A DNA stretch of 44,717 nucleotides from an uncultured Oscillibacter sp. (GTDB lineage Bacteria; Bacillota; Clostridia; Oscillospirales; Oscillospiraceae). The stretch spans positions 847 through 45,563 of the forward strand of contig CAJOHW010000008.1 in NCBI GenBank assembly GCA_905234565.1, given 5' to 3'. The notes beneath the pieces were generated by a model, which worked only from the letters and a program-made list of their open reading frames with translations, did no database searches and had not been told where the DNA came from. The translations under genes and the position numbers were made by a program. Shown here piece by piece: positions 1 through 7,641 of the stretch (its first letter is position 1; every line of letters begins with the position of its first letter).

Positions 1-99
1 GATCCCAAGTACCGTCCCGCCCTGTTGCTGAAGAAGAAGGTCCGGGCCGGGGATCTGGGCCGCAAGACCGGAAAGGGCATCTTCGATTACAGCAAGTAA
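1..99 (+). CDS. hbd: 3-hydroxyacyl-CoA (3-hydroxybutyryl-CoA) dehydrogenase, C-terminal end only
   Basis: Only the last 32 codons are inside the window; the start lies upstream. The visible tail ends in the motif [13 protein letters not shown] before TAA, which is the typical C-terminus of the 3-hydroxyacyl-CoA dehydrogenase family (NAD-dependent, acetoacetyl-CoA to 3-hydroxybutyryl-CoA). The next genes are acyl-CoA dehydrogenase and both electron-transfer flavoprotein subunits on the same strand, so this fits the four-carbon butyrate-forming pathway of Clostridia. The substrate chain length is inferred from the neighbours, not seen. Confidence 0.85.
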   Translation, partial: DPKYRPALLLKKKVRAGDLGRKTGKGIFDYSK

Positions 100-103
100 G
101 CCC

Positions 104-274
104 ATGAAGGAACGTGAATCTCTTACCCTATTGGAGATTGCGCGGCTGATCGACTGGCTGAAATCCAGAGGCATGAGTGATACGGACGCGGTAGACTGTA
201 TCCGGTACATCGCCTCTGGAAATCAGCCGGACAGCGAATCTGAAAACAAGGACAAGGAAAAGGAGCGAAGTGCT
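104..274 (+). other. In-frame open segment upstream of the acyl-CoA dehydrogenase start
   Basis: These 57 codons begin with ATG four bases after the upstream stop codon and run in frame, without a stop, into the acyl-CoA dehydrogenase. The encoded peptide looks protein-like: a helical stretch with spaced Leu/Ile/Trp (LTLLEIARLIDWLKSRGMS) followed by a charged Asp/Glu/Lys linker. No good ribosome site precedes the ATG, whereas AAGGAG lies 9 bases before the internal ATG at 275. It is therefore either a family-atypical N-terminal extension, a short ORF read through, or untranslated spacer. Codon third positions are less GC-rich here than in the downstream core. Confidence 0.4.
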
Positions 275-1390
275 ATGGATTTTCACCTGACAAATGAGCA
301 GTTGATGCTCCGCAAAATGTACCGGGAGTTCGCCGAGAACGAGGTCAAGCCTCTGGCGGAGGAAGTGGACGAAACCGAGGAGTTTCCCATGGAGACCGTG
401 AAGAAAATGGCGAAACTGGGCATGATGGGCATCTATTTCCCCAAGGAGTACGGCGGGGCCGGCGGCGATGTGCTCTCCTACGCCATGTGCGTGGAGGAAC
501 TGGCCAAGGTCTGCGGCACCACCGCCGTCATCGTCTCCGCCCACACCTCCCTGTGCTGCGCCCCCATCTTTGAGCACGGCACCGAGGCCCAGAAGCAGAA
601 GTACCTGCCGGACCTGCTCAGCGGCCGCAAGATCGGCGCCTTCGGTCTGACGGAGCCCAACGCCGGTACCGACGCCTCCGGCCAGCAGTACGTCCTCAAC
701 GGCTCCAAGTGCTTCATCACCAACGGCAACGTGGCCGACACCTTCGTGGTCTTTGCCATGACCGACAAGTCCAAGGGCAACCGGGGCATCTCCGCTTTCA
801 TCGTGGAGAAGGCCTTCCCCGGCTTCTCCACCGGCAAGCACGAGAAGAAAATGGGGATCCGGGGCTCCTCTACCTGCGATTTGATCTTTGAGGACTGCAT
901 CGTTCCCAAGGAGAACCTGCTGGGCAAAGAGGGCCGGGGCTTCAAGATCGCCATGCAGACCCTGGACGGCGGCCGCATCGGTATCGCGGCCCAGGCTCTG
1001 GGCCTTGGCGAGGGGGCCATTGACGAGGCCATTAAGTACACCAAAGAGCGGGTCCAGTTCGGCAGGCGCCTGAGCCAGTTCCAGAACACCCAGTTCCAGC
1101 TGGCCGATATGCACACCCGGATGCAGGCCGCCCAGTACCTGGTCTACGCCGCCGCCCAGAAGAAACAGCTCCATGAGGACTACTCCATCGACGCCTCCAT
1201 GGCAAAACTCTTCGCCGCCGAGGCCGCGTCCGATGTGACCCGCCGGGCGGTACAGCTCTTCGGCGGCTACGGCTATACCCGGGAATATCCCGTGGAGCGC
1301 ATGATGCGCGACGCCAAGATCACCGAGATCTATGAGGGTACGTCTGAGGTCCAGCGCATGGTCATCGCCAGCCGTCTGGGCGTGAAATAA
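275..1390 (+). CDS. bcd: acyl-CoA dehydrogenase, short-chain (butyryl-CoA dehydrogenase type)
   Basis: FAD enzyme that reduces crotonyl-CoA to butyryl-CoA with electrons exchanged through EtfAB. The protein from ATG 275 has 371 residues, close to the family's roughly 380. It carries the family signatures GLTEPNAGTD, KKMGIRGSSTCDLIFEDC, GGRIGIAAQALG, QLFGGYGYTREYPVERMMRD and the catalytic-glutamate region ITEIYEGTSEVQRM near the C-terminus. The start at 275 was chosen because AAGGAG sits 9 bases upstream and homologues begin with this MDF-type sequence; the frame stays open to an ATG at 104. Oddity: after GTDASGQQ the chain goes directly to YVLNGSK, whereas relatives have about nine more residues there (seen around base 688). 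The gene lies just before etfB and etfA. Confidence 0.93.
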   Translation: MDFHLTNEQLMLRKMYREFAENEVKPLAEEVDETEEFPMETVKKMAKLGMMGIYFPKEYGGAGGDVLSYAMCVEELAKVCGTTAVIVSAHTSLCCAPIFEHGTEAQKQKYLPDLLSGRKIGAFGLTEPNAGTDASGQQYVLNGSKCFITNGNVADTFVVFAMTDKSKGNRGISAFIVEKAFPGFSTGKHEKKMGIRGSSTCDLIFEDCIVPKENLLGKEGRGFKIAMQTLDGGRIGIAAQALGLGEGAIDEAIKYTKERVQFGRRLSQFQNTQFQLADMHTRMQAAQYLVYAAAQKKQLHEDYSIDASMAKLFAAEAASDVTRRAVQLFGGYGYTREYPVERMMRDAKITEIYEGTSEVQRMVIASRLGVK

Positions 1391-1410
1391 GGCAGGAGGT
1401 TTCATATCCT

Positions 1411-2211
1411 ATGAAGATCATCGTATCCATCAAGCAGGTTCCCGACACCTCCGGCAAGGTGGCGGTCAACGACGACGGCACCCTGGACCGGGCCTCCATG
1501 CAGACCATCACCAACCCCGACGACATGAACGCCCTGGAAGCCGCCCTGAAAGTCAAGGACGCCACGGGCTGCAAGGTCATCGTGGTCACCATGGGCCCCG
1601 CCCCCGCCGCCGGGATGCTCCGGGAAGCCCTGGCCATGGGCGCGGACGAGGCCGTGCTGGTGTCCGGCCGGGAGTTCGGCGGCTCCGATACCTACGCCAC
1701 CTCCCAGATCCTGGCCGCCGCCATTAACACCATCGGCGTGGAGAAGGACGACATCGTCATGTGCGGCCGCCAGGCCATCGACGGCGATACCGCCCAGGTA
1801 GGCCCCCAGATCGCCGAAAAGCTCCACCTGCCCCAGGTGACCTACGCCGCCGACATCCAGAAGGACGGGGACTGCATTACCGTCCGCCGGATGCTGGAGG
1901 ACGGCTATATGACCATTAAGGTCAAGACCCCCTGCCTCATCACCTGCATCAAAGAACTGAACACCCCCCGCTATATGAGCGTCTCCGGCGTGTTCGAGGC
2001 CTATTCCAAGCCCCTGACCACCTACGACTATGAGGCCCTGAAAGACGATCCCCTCATTGACAAGACCACCATCGGCCTGAAAGGCTCTCCCACCAACATC
2101 CTCACCTCCTTCACGCCCCCCCAGAAGGGCGCGGGCCAGATGCTGGAAGGCGACGGCAAGGAGACCTGCGAGAAGCTGGCCGGGATTCTGGCCTCCAAGC
2201 ACATCATTTGA
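1411..2211 (+). CDS. etfB: electron transfer flavoprotein beta subunit
   Basis: Beta subunit of the heterodimeric electron-transfer flavoprotein that passes electrons to or from acyl-CoA dehydrogenase; in Clostridia the Bcd-EtfAB complex can bifurcate electrons from NADH. The 266-residue chain starts MKIIVSIKQVPDT, has the AMGADEAVLVS segment and the CGRQAIDGDTAQVGPQ nucleotide-binding stretch typical of EtfB, and has the usual length. A ribosome site GGCAGGAGG precedes the ATG. It sits 20 bases after the dehydrogenase and 20 bases before the etfA start at 2232, so the three form one transcription unit. Whether this member bifurcates cannot be read from sequence by eye. Confidence 0.95.
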   Translation: MKIIVSIKQVPDTSGKVAVNDDGTLDRASMQTITNPDDMNALEAALKVKDATGCKVIVVTMGPAPAAGMLREALAMGADEAVLVSGREFGGSDTYATSQILAAAINTIGVEKDDIVMCGRQAIDGDTAQVGPQIAEKLHLPQVTYAADIQKDGDCITVRRMLEDGYMTIKVKTPCLITCIKELNTPRYMSVSGVFEAYSKPLTTYDYEALKDDPLIDKTTIGLKGSPTNILTSFTPPQKGAGQMLEGDGKETCEKLAGILASKHII

Positions 2212-2231
2212 GGAAAGGGGAGAGACGGAAG

Positions 2232-3032
2232 ATGTCTGAATTCAACAGTGCGGATATCGGCGCGTTCAAGGACGTATGGGTTTTCTGCGAACAGCGCGAA
2301 GGAAAGCTCATGCCCACGGACTTTGAGCTGATCTCCAAGGGCCGGGACCTGGCGGACGAGCTGGGAGTCAACCTCTGCGGCCTGCTTCTGGGCGAAAACG
2401 TGGAGGGCCTGGCGAAAGAACTGGCGGGCTATGGCGCGGACAAGATCTATGTCTGTGAGCATCCCCTGCTGAAGGTCTACACCACCGACGCCTACGCCAA
2501 AGTCATCTGCGACGTGATCCGGGACCTGAAGCCCGAGGCGTTCCTGATTGGCGCCACCAACATTGGCCGGGACCTGGGTCCCCGCTGCGCCGCCCGGCTC
2601 CACACGGGCCTGTGCGCGGACTGCACCCACCTGGACGTGGATATGCCCAAGTACCGCAGCTTCCTGACCAAGGCCTCCACCCTGGCCCCGGAGAAGATCG
2701 AGAAGCTGGCTACCACCATCGTCATGGGCGAAAAGCACGACGTGTCCCGGGATCTGAAAATGACCCGTCCCGCCTTCGGCGGCCACCTGATGGCCTCCAT
2801 CATCTGCCCCCGGTTCCGCCCCTGCATGGCAACGGTGCGTCCCGGCGTTATGAAGAAGAAGCCCTTCGACCAGGCCAAGGCCGACGCCGTGGAGATCATC
2901 AAGCCCGCCTTTGAGCTGAGTGAGGCCGATGGAAGTGGTGAAGGCCGCCAAGAAACTGGTGGACCTCATCGGCGCGGACTACATCGTCTCCGTGGGCCGC
3001 GGCATCTCCAAGGACGTGGAGGGCGGCATTAA
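2232..3032 (+). pseudogene. etfA: electron transfer flavoprotein alpha subunit, N-terminal part, frameshifted
   Basis: ATG at 2232 follows GGGGAGAG and opens a clear EtfA sequence: the N-terminal domain, the ATNIGRDLGPRCAARLHTGL motif, CADCTHLDVD, and TRPAFGGHLMASIICPRF with MATVRPGVM. Homology stops at FELSEAD (about base 2930); the remaining 34 codons to the stop at 3030-3032 are Arg/Gly-rich shadow sequence. The rest of EtfA, including the FAD-binding domain, continues in another frame from 2920/2929. The join can be restored by adding about 8 bases (2 modulo 3) after GAGGCCGA, so a small deletion, or a sequencing or assembly error, explains it. If real, the alpha subunit would lack its FAD domain. 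Confidence 0.8.
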
Positions 3033-3351
3033 GCTGGCGGAAGAACTGGCGGCGGAGCTGGGCGGCGTCGTCGGCGGAAGCCGCGCCACCATCGACTCCG
3101 GGTGGCTGTCGGCGGACCACCAGGTGGGCCAGACCGGCAAGACCGTCCATCCCAAGGTCTATGTGGCCCTGGGCATCTCCGGTGCCATCCAGCACAAGGC
3201 CGGAATGCAGGACTCCGAGCTGATCATCGCCGTGAACAAGAACGACACAGCTCCCATCTTTGAGATCGCCGACTACGGCATCTGCGGCGACCTGTTCAAG
3301 GTCACCCCCATGCTGACGGAGGCCATCCGCGCCGCCAAGGCCGCGAAGTAA
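2920..3351 (+). pseudogene. etfA: electron transfer flavoprotein alpha subunit, C-terminal FAD-binding part
   Basis: This frame contains the C-terminal FAD domain of EtfA: VKAAKKLVDLIGADYIVSVGRG, then VVGGSRATIDSG, the SADHQVGQTGKTVHP signature, LGISGAIQHKAGMQ and NKNDTAPIFEIADYG, ending in LLTEAI-like helices. A TGA at 2917-2919 closes the frame upstream; GTG 2920 or ATG 2929 could start a separate chain, but no ribosome site precedes them, so independent translation looks unlikely. It belongs to the same gene as the fragment at 2232. A terminator-like hairpin follows at 3370. Confidence 0.85.
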
Positions 3352-3369
3352 GTTTATCCAGATACGCGG

Positions 3370-3410
3370 GCCCCGCCTCCGATGGAGGCGGGGCTTATAG
3401 ATTTTATTGC
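3370..3410 (+). terminator. terminator-like hairpin after etfA
   Basis: GCCCCGCCTCC (3370-3380) and GGAGGCGGGGC (3384-3394) form an 11-bp perfect stem with a 3-base loop. It is followed by an AT-rich but interrupted T stretch. It marks the end of the butyrate-type operon. Confidence 0.75.
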
Positions 3411-3414
3411 GCTC

Positions 3415-3442
3415 TTGCGCTTTGCGCAAAAGTGTGTATAAT
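3415..3442 (+). promoter_or_regulatory. SigA-type promoter of hicAB
   Basis: TTGCGC (3415-3420) and a perfect TATAAT (3437-3442) are separated by 16 bases, just upstream of the hicA ribosome site. The -35 region overlaps the inverted repeat TTGCGC-TTT-GCGCAA, a possible operator for the HicB DNA-binding domain (inference). Confidence 0.65.
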
Positions 3443-3465
3443 AGAGGAGAGAGGGGGTACGGCGT

Positions 3466-3660
3466 ATGACACCCCACGACAAAGCGGTCAAGGCTCTCCG
3501 GGAGAGCGGCTATTATTCCAAGCGGGCAAAAAAACATGAGATCTTTTATAACCCGCAGCTGAACCGGGCTATCCCGCTGAAAACCCATGATTTTGACGAG
3601 AATGATCTGCGGTACATCCTCAAGGAGATCCGGCAGAATGAGAAAATGGGAAGGGCGTAA
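3466..3660 (+). CDS. hicA: HicA-like mRNA interferase toxin
   Basis: A 64-residue basic protein with the pattern of the HicA double-stranded-RNA-binding-like fold: an N-terminal helix ending in ESGYYSKRAKKHEIFYNP, where the histidine of KHEIFYNP is in the position of the HicA catalytic His. It continues RAIPLKTHDFDENDLRYILK, matching the usual end of HicA (strand, then a helix with LRxILK). HicA toxins cut mRNA on the ribosome. The partner gene hicB follows 25 bases downstream with its own ribosome site, giving the common toxin-first order. The usual Gly before the catalytic His region appears replaced by Lys-Lys, so activity should not be assumed. Confidence 0.75.
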   Translation: MTPHDKAVKALRESGYYSKRAKKHEIFYNPQLNRAIPLKTHDFDENDLRYILKEIRQNEKMGRA

Positions 3661-3685
3661 GACCGTTTCCCGGAAAGGAGCCACG

Positions 3686-4081
3686 ATGAAATACATCTAT
3701 ACCGCCGTCTTGACGCCCAGCGGGGAGGACGGCAGATACTTTGCCCGGGTGCCGGATCTTCCCAGCTGTATCACCAGCGGAAAGGACCTGCCAGACGCCA
3801 TTGACATGATTACGGATGCCGCCAGCGGCTGGCTGGTGGTGGCGGAGGACGAGGGAATGCCCATTGCGCCGCCTACGGCCCAGAGGGACATCCCCCGGGA
3901 CGCTGATTCCGTCCTCTCCCTCATTACGATTGATACCCTGCGCTACCGCACAGAAACCGATACCCGGGCCGTTCGGAAAAACGTCTCCCTGCCCGCCTGG
4001 ATGGCGGCAATGGCGGAAAAACGGAACATCAACTGTTCCCAGGTTTTGCAAGATGCCCTTCGGGGCCTCTTGGGGACATAA
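3686..4081 (+). CDS. hicB: HicB-like antitoxin
   Basis: A 131-residue protein starting at ATG 3686 behind GGAAAGGAG. The N-terminal half has the degenerate RNase H-like HicB fold: YTAVLTPSGEDGRYFARVPDL, then SCITSGKDLPDAIDMITDAA. The C-terminal part, KNVSLPAWMAAMAEKRNINC followed by SQVLQDALRGLL, is a ribbon-helix-helix DNA-binding domain, as in HicB proteins that repress their own operon. It neutralises HicA by direct binding. The pair is a compact accessory insertion between the electron-transfer operon and housekeeping genes. Confidence 0.85.
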   Translation: MKYIYTAVLTPSGEDGRYFARVPDLPSCITSGKDLPDAIDMITDAASGWLVVAEDEGMPIAPPTAQRDIPRDADSVLSLITIDTLRYRTETDTRAVRKNVSLPAWMAAMAEKRNINCSQVLQDALRGLLGT

Positions 4082-4082
4082 A

Positions 4083-4107
4083 CGATACTTGTAAACGATA
4101 AGATTCT
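4083..4107 (+). repeat. partial copy of the interspersed intergenic repeat
   Basis: The start of this stretch (TACTTGTAAACGATAAGATT) matches the 5' end of the full copy at 4424 (TACTCGTGAACGATGAGATT) with four differences; the rest of the element is missing. It lies between the convergent ends of hicB and the small membrane protein. Confidence 0.5.
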
Positions 4108-4116
4108 ACCTGGATT

Positions 4117-4404
4117 TTACTGGCTCAGGATGGTCAAAACCAGGCAGACAATCCCCATGATAATCAGGATGATTCCGGAAATACGTGTGCAGATGAGATA
4201 AAACTCCGTAGGCTCTCCCCCGTCCACAGAAAGCAGATGCTGGATTTCCCACACAAGATCCGGTTTTAACAGGAAGAAGAGCCCAACGGCACAGAACAAC
4301 AGAAACGCGCCGATTCCCAGCAGAAGCGGCGTCCGCTGGGCGTCCTCCATGGCCTTGACGGCTTCCTCCGGCAACTCGTCTAAAGAAATGGTGACCTGAT
4401 TCAT
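4117..4404 (-). CDS. small two-helix membrane protein (DUF6199-like)
   Basis: A 95-residue protein starting at ATG 4404. After a short acidic N-terminus (MNQVTISLDELPEEAVK) come a hydrophobic helix (LLLGIGAFLLFCAVGLFFLL), a loop with Trp and VDGGEPTEFYL, and a second helix (ISGIILIIMGIVCLVLTIL). The order helix, GGEP-S/T-x-FYL, T-R-I-x-G helix resembles DUF6199 proteins of Firmicutes from memory; no function is known for them. The longer open frame to 4482 runs through the repeat element and is less likely to be translated. Confidence 0.7.
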   Translation of the reverse strand: MNQVTISLDELPEEAVKAMEDAQRTPLLLGIGAFLLFCAVGLFFLLKPDLVWEIQHLLSVDGGEPTEFYLICTRISGIILIIMGIVCLVLTILSQ

Positions 4405-4423
4405 GCAATGCGCCCCCAATCTA

Positions 4424-4503
4424 TACTCGTGAACGATGAGATTTGCCATCAGTTGCCGTGCCGATGACCTAAAATGTGGCAAATCCTAAAGAGCGCGAGT
4501 AAA
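4424..4503 (+). repeat. interspersed intergenic repeat, copy A
   Basis: About 80 bp. It begins TACTCGTGAACGATGAG and ends AAAGAGCGCGAGTA, so the ends are a short inverted repeat (TACTCG/CGAGTA). Inside, GATTTGCCA (4440-4448) and TGGCAAATC (4477-4485) form a perfect 9-bp inverted repeat. Clear relatives occur at 7641-7725, 17208-17282 and 21802-21885, all between genes. Confidence 0.8.
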
Positions 4504-4516
4504 ACCCGATCATAGT

Positions 4517-4542
4517 TCCCCCTCTCCTTGCGGAGAGGGGGA
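4517..4542 (-). terminator. stem-loop after ysxC
   Basis: TCCCCCTCTCC and GGAGAGGGGGA pair over 11 bp around a TTGC loop, just downstream of the ysxC stop. No T run follows on the minus strand, so it is a poor intrinsic terminator and may act as an RNA-stabilising 3' end. Confidence 0.5.
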
Positions 4543-4548
4543 GAAACT

Positions 4549-5145
4549 TTACATCCCGCAAAAACGGAGGATTTCCGTTTGCAGGTCCTCTTTTCCCATG
4601 CCCTTCTCGGCGGAGAAGGGGATCAGCCTGTCCGCCTCCGTCAGTTCCAGGGCCTCGGTAATCACGTCCAGGCAGGGCTGGACCTGGCTCTTTTTCAGCT
4701 TGTCCAGCTTGTTCGCCGCCACAATCACGGGACGGCGGCTGTCCCGGAACCAGCGGAACATGGTCCCATCCTCCGCCGTGGGCCTGTGGCGGATATCCAC
4801 CAGCAGTACCCCCGCCGTAAAGGGTACGGTGCGGAAGAAGGCCTCCATCAGGCGGCCCCAGCGTGCTTTCTCCGCTAAGGGCACTTTGGCGTAGCCGTAA
4901 CCCGGCAGGTCCACCAGGTACAGCCGCCCATCAACGCGGAAATAGTTCACCTGGGTGGTCTTTCCCGGGGACGCCCCCACATGGGCCAGATTCTTCCGGT
5001 TCACCAGCCGGTTCAATACGGAGGACTTCCCCACGTTGGACCGGCCGGCGAACACGATTTGGGGCAGTCCGTCCCGGAGGAACTGGTCCGGGGCCCCGGC
5101 GGAGCGCACAAACTCCGCCTTTTCAAACCGGAGAGGCAAGGCCAT
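4549..5145 (-). CDS. ysxC: ribosome biogenesis GTP-binding protein YsxC/EngB
   Basis: A 198-residue single-domain GTPase of the YihA/YsxC family, needed for assembly of the 50S ribosomal subunit. Motifs in order: G1 GRSNVGKSS, the PGKTTQVN switch (G2), G3 DLPGYGYA and G4 NKLDK, with the G5 segment FSAEKG. Length is normal for the family. It lies 10 bases downstream of lon as the last gene of the clpP-clpX-lon-ysxC run, an order also found in Bacillus (lonA-ysxC). Confidence 0.97.
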   Translation of the reverse strand: MALPLRFEKAEFVRSAGAPDQFLRDGLPQIVFAGRSNVGKSSVLNRLVNRKNLAHVGASPGKTTQVNYFRVDGRLYLVDLPGYGYAKVPLAEKARWGRLMEAFFRTVPFTAGVLLVDIRHRPTAEDGTMFRWFRDSRRPVIVAANKLDKLKKSQVQPCLDVITEALELTEADRLIPFSAEKGMGKEDLQTEILRFCGM

Positions 5146-5155
5146 ACGCTCTCCT

Positions 5156-7585
5156 TTACTGCGCCATGGGCGTCTCTTCCCGGGAGGAGGGCAGGGCGGG
5201 GATCCGGTCCGAGGATTCCCGGGCGGATTCCCGGAGGGGTTCCCGCTGGGGGCTCAGGGCCTCCGCAAAGACCTGATCCACCGTCTCCACCGGTACGAAC
5301 CGCAGGGCTTTCCGCACGGTCTGGTCAATCTCCTCCAAATCCCGCACATTGTCCTTCGGAATCAGCACGGTGCCGATGCCGCAGCGCTTCGCCGCCATGG
5401 TCTTTTCCCGCAGTCCCCCGATGGGCAGAACCCGGCCCCGGAGGGTCACTTCTCCGGTCATGGCGATGCCCGAGCGGACTTTCCGGTCCGTCAGGGCGGA
5501 GAGCATGGCGGTGGCCATGGCGATGCCGGCGGAGGGGCCGTCCTTGGGAATGGCCCCCTGGGGGAAGTGGACGTGGATGTCCTTTGTCTTATAGAACTCC
5601 GCCTCAATGCCCAGCACGGCGGCCCGGCTGCGCAGGCAGCTCAGGGCGGCGGCGGCGGATTCCTTCATCACGTCGCCTAAGTTCCCCGTCAGTTCCAGCT
5701 TTCCGGTGCCATCCATGACGTTGACTTCCACTTCCAGGATCTCCCCGCCCACCTCTGTCCAGGCAAGGCCGTTGACCACGCCCACTTCTTCCCGTTCCGC
5801 GAAGGGGTCCGGGGGGATGGGCTGGGTGTCTAAGAACTGGGGAAGCATTTCCTCTGTCAGGGTAATCCGCTTGACAGATCCTGTCAGCAGGCGCATAACG
5901 GTCTTACGGCACACCGCCGCCAGACGCCGCTCCAGCTGCCGCACGCCGGATTCCCGGGTGTAGCCCCGGATAATAGCTCGCAGTACGTCCTCGCTGACCC
6001 GGAGGGAGGTCCGTTTTAAGCCGTGTTCCGCCATCTGTTTGGGGAGCAGGTGGAGTTTCGCAATCTGGATCTTTTCCTCGTCCGTATAGCTGCCCAGGCG
6101 GATGACTTCCATGCGGTCCAGCAGGGGGGCGGGGATGGTGTCCGTGGTGTTGGCGGTGGTGATGAACATGACCCGGCTCAGGTCCATGGGAATCTCCAAG
6201 AAGTGGTCCCGGAAGGCGTGGTTCTGCTCGCTGTCCAGCACTTCCAGCAGGGCCGACGCCGGATCCCCCCGGTAATCGTTGCCCAGTTTGTCGATCTCGT
6301 CCAGCAGCAGCAGGGGATTCATAGAGCCCCCCCGGGTAATGGCCTCCACCACCCGTCCGGGCATGGACCCTATGTAGGTCTTGCGGTGGCCCCGGATGTC
6401 CGCCTCATCCCGGACGCCCCCCAGGGACAGCCGGGCCAGTTTCCGGTTCAAAGCCTTTGCCACGCTGATGGCGATAGAGGTTTTGCCCACCCCCGGCGGC
6501 CCCACCAAGCATAGGATCTGCCCCTTGCCCTTGGGGTTCATCTGCCGCACGGCAATGGTTTCCAAAATCCGCTCTTTCACCTTTTCCAGGCCGAAATGGT
6601 CCTTTTCCAGGACCTTCCGGGCGGCCTCCACGCTGGCCCGCTCTTTCGTCTCCGTGTTCCAGGGCACATCCAAGCAGGCGTCTAAATAGTTCCGGATGAC
6701 GGCGGCCTCGGCGCTGCCGTAGGCTTGCCGGGACAGCTTGTGGACCTCTTTCAAAAGGTGCTGTTCCGATTCTTCTTCCAATCCCAAGGCCAGGATCTTC
6801 TCCCGGTAGGCGTCTAATTCCTCCTCGCCCTCTTCGCCTTCCCCCAGTTCGTTTTGCAGCACCCGGATCTGGGTCCGGAGAATCTGGTCCTTATGGGCCT
6901 GGGCCAGGCTCTCCCGGACCTTCTGCTCCATCTCCCGCTCAAAGGCCAGAATGCTGCACTCCCGGGCCAGCAGGCCGTTGAGTTTCCGCAGCCGCAGGGA
7001 GGGGGCCAGTTCTTCCAGGATGTCCTGCTTGTCCGTGTGGCGCATGGGGATGTTCTGGGCGATGAAGTCCGCCAAATAGGACGGGTCCCGGCAGTCCGAC
7101 ACGGCGGTGATGACTTCGTCCGCGATGTTCCCCGCCATCTCCGCGTACTCACTGAACAGGCTCCAGACCTGGCGCAGCAGGGCCTCCATCCGGGGACTGC
7201 GCAGCAGGGTGTCCGACAGCTCCGGCTCCCGGACTTCCTCAATGTTCCCTTGCAGGAAGGGCTCCGTCTGCCACAGCCGGCACAGCCGCGCCCGGCACCG
7301 TCCCTCCACCATCACCCGCACGGAGGTGGCGGACAGCCGCAGAATCTGGCTGATGTGGGAGATGGTGCCCATGGTGTACAGGTCCCCCTCTCCCGGGGCG
7401 TCCACGCTGATTTCTCTCTGGGTTACCAGGAAGATCTCCTGGTCCGTCTCCATGGCCTTTTCCAGGGCGGCGATAGAGATCCGCCGCTCCACGTCAAAGG
7501 TCAGGTTCATATGGGGGAAAACCGTCAGGCCCCGCAGGGGCATGACCGGAATATTCCACACCGCCGCCGCCTCGATGGTTTCCAT
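5156..7585 (-). CDS. lon: ATP-dependent endopeptidase La (Lon)
   Basis: An 809-residue cytoplasmic AAA+ serine protease that degrades damaged and regulatory proteins. The N-terminal substrate domain starts with IPVMPLRGLTVFPHM. The ATPase has Walker A GPPGVGKTS (near residue 361) and Walker B LLLDEIDKLGNDYRGDPAS. The protease domain shows the Ser-Lys dyad: Ser in PKDGPSAG (near 683) and Lys in GGLREKTMAAKR (near 726). The length matches Lon of other Firmicutes. A ribosome site GGAAGGAGG precedes the ATG. A short C-terminal tail rich in Arg and Ser follows the protease domain. Confidence 0.98.
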   Translation of the reverse strand: METIEAAAVWNIPVMPLRGLTVFPHMNLTFDVERRISIAALEKAMETDQEIFLVTQREISVDAPGEGDLYTMGTISHISQILRLSATSVRVMVEGRCRARLCRLWQTEPFLQGNIEEVREPELSDTLLRSPRMEALLRQVWSLFSEYAEMAGNIADEVITAVSDCRDPSYLADFIAQNIPMRHTDKQDILEELAPSLRLRKLNGLLARECSILAFEREMEQKVRESLAQAHKDQILRTQIRVLQNELGEGEEGEEELDAYREKILALGLEEESEQHLLKEVHKLSRQAYGSAEAAVIRNYLDACLDVPWNTETKERASVEAARKVLEKDHFGLEKVKERILETIAVRQMNPKGKGQILCLVGPPGVGKTSIAISVAKALNRKLARLSLGGVRDEADIRGHRKTYIGSMPGRVVEAITRGGSMNPLLLLDEIDKLGNDYRGDPASALLEVLDSEQNHAFRDHFLEIPMDLSRVMFITTANTTDTIPAPLLDRMEVIRLGSYTDEEKIQIAKLHLLPKQMAEHGLKRTSLRVSEDVLRAIIRGYTRESGVRQLERRLAAVCRKTVMRLLTGSVKRITLTEEMLPQFLDTQPIPPDPFAEREEVGVVNGLAWTEVGGEILEVEVNVMDGTGKLELTGNLGDVMKESAAAALSCLRSRAAVLGIEAEFYKTKDIHVHFPQGAIPKDGPSAGIAMATAMLSALTDRKVRSGIAMTGEVTLRGRVLPIGGLREKTMAAKRCGIGTVLIPKDNVRDLEEIDQTVRKALRFVPVETVDQVFAEALSPQREPLRESARESSDRIPALPSSREETPMAQ

Positions 7586-7612
7586 AGGTTCCTCCTTCCA
7601 GAGGCAGACACA

Positions 7613-7641
7613 GGGGAGGGGACCGCCCCTCCCCTCTTTTT
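7613..7641 (+). terminator. strong hairpin with T run on the plus strand between clpX and lon
   Basis: GGGGAGGGG (7613-7621) and CCCCTCCCC (7626-7634) pair perfectly around ACCG and are followed by TCTTTTT. This is an intrinsic terminator in the plus direction, although both flanking genes are on the minus strand. In the minus direction the stem has no following T run. Confidence 0.6.

Noticed and set aside
128-1405. Long open frames on the opposite strand of the electron-transfer genes and elsewhere (for example 4955-5680, 18531-20489, 33688-34740, 34850-36058)
   Set aside because: They are Gly/Ala/His/Pro-rich mirror frames of strongly coding high-GC genes, lack ribosome sites and resemble no family.
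2908-2935. Programmed ribosomal frameshift in etfA
   Set aside because: No slippery heptamer or downstream stimulatory stem is evident, and the reading must gain about two amino acids to match homologues; a deletion explains it better.
4405-4482. N-terminal extension of the DUF6199-like protein
   Set aside because: It would be encoded by the interspersed repeat element and lacks similarity to the family.
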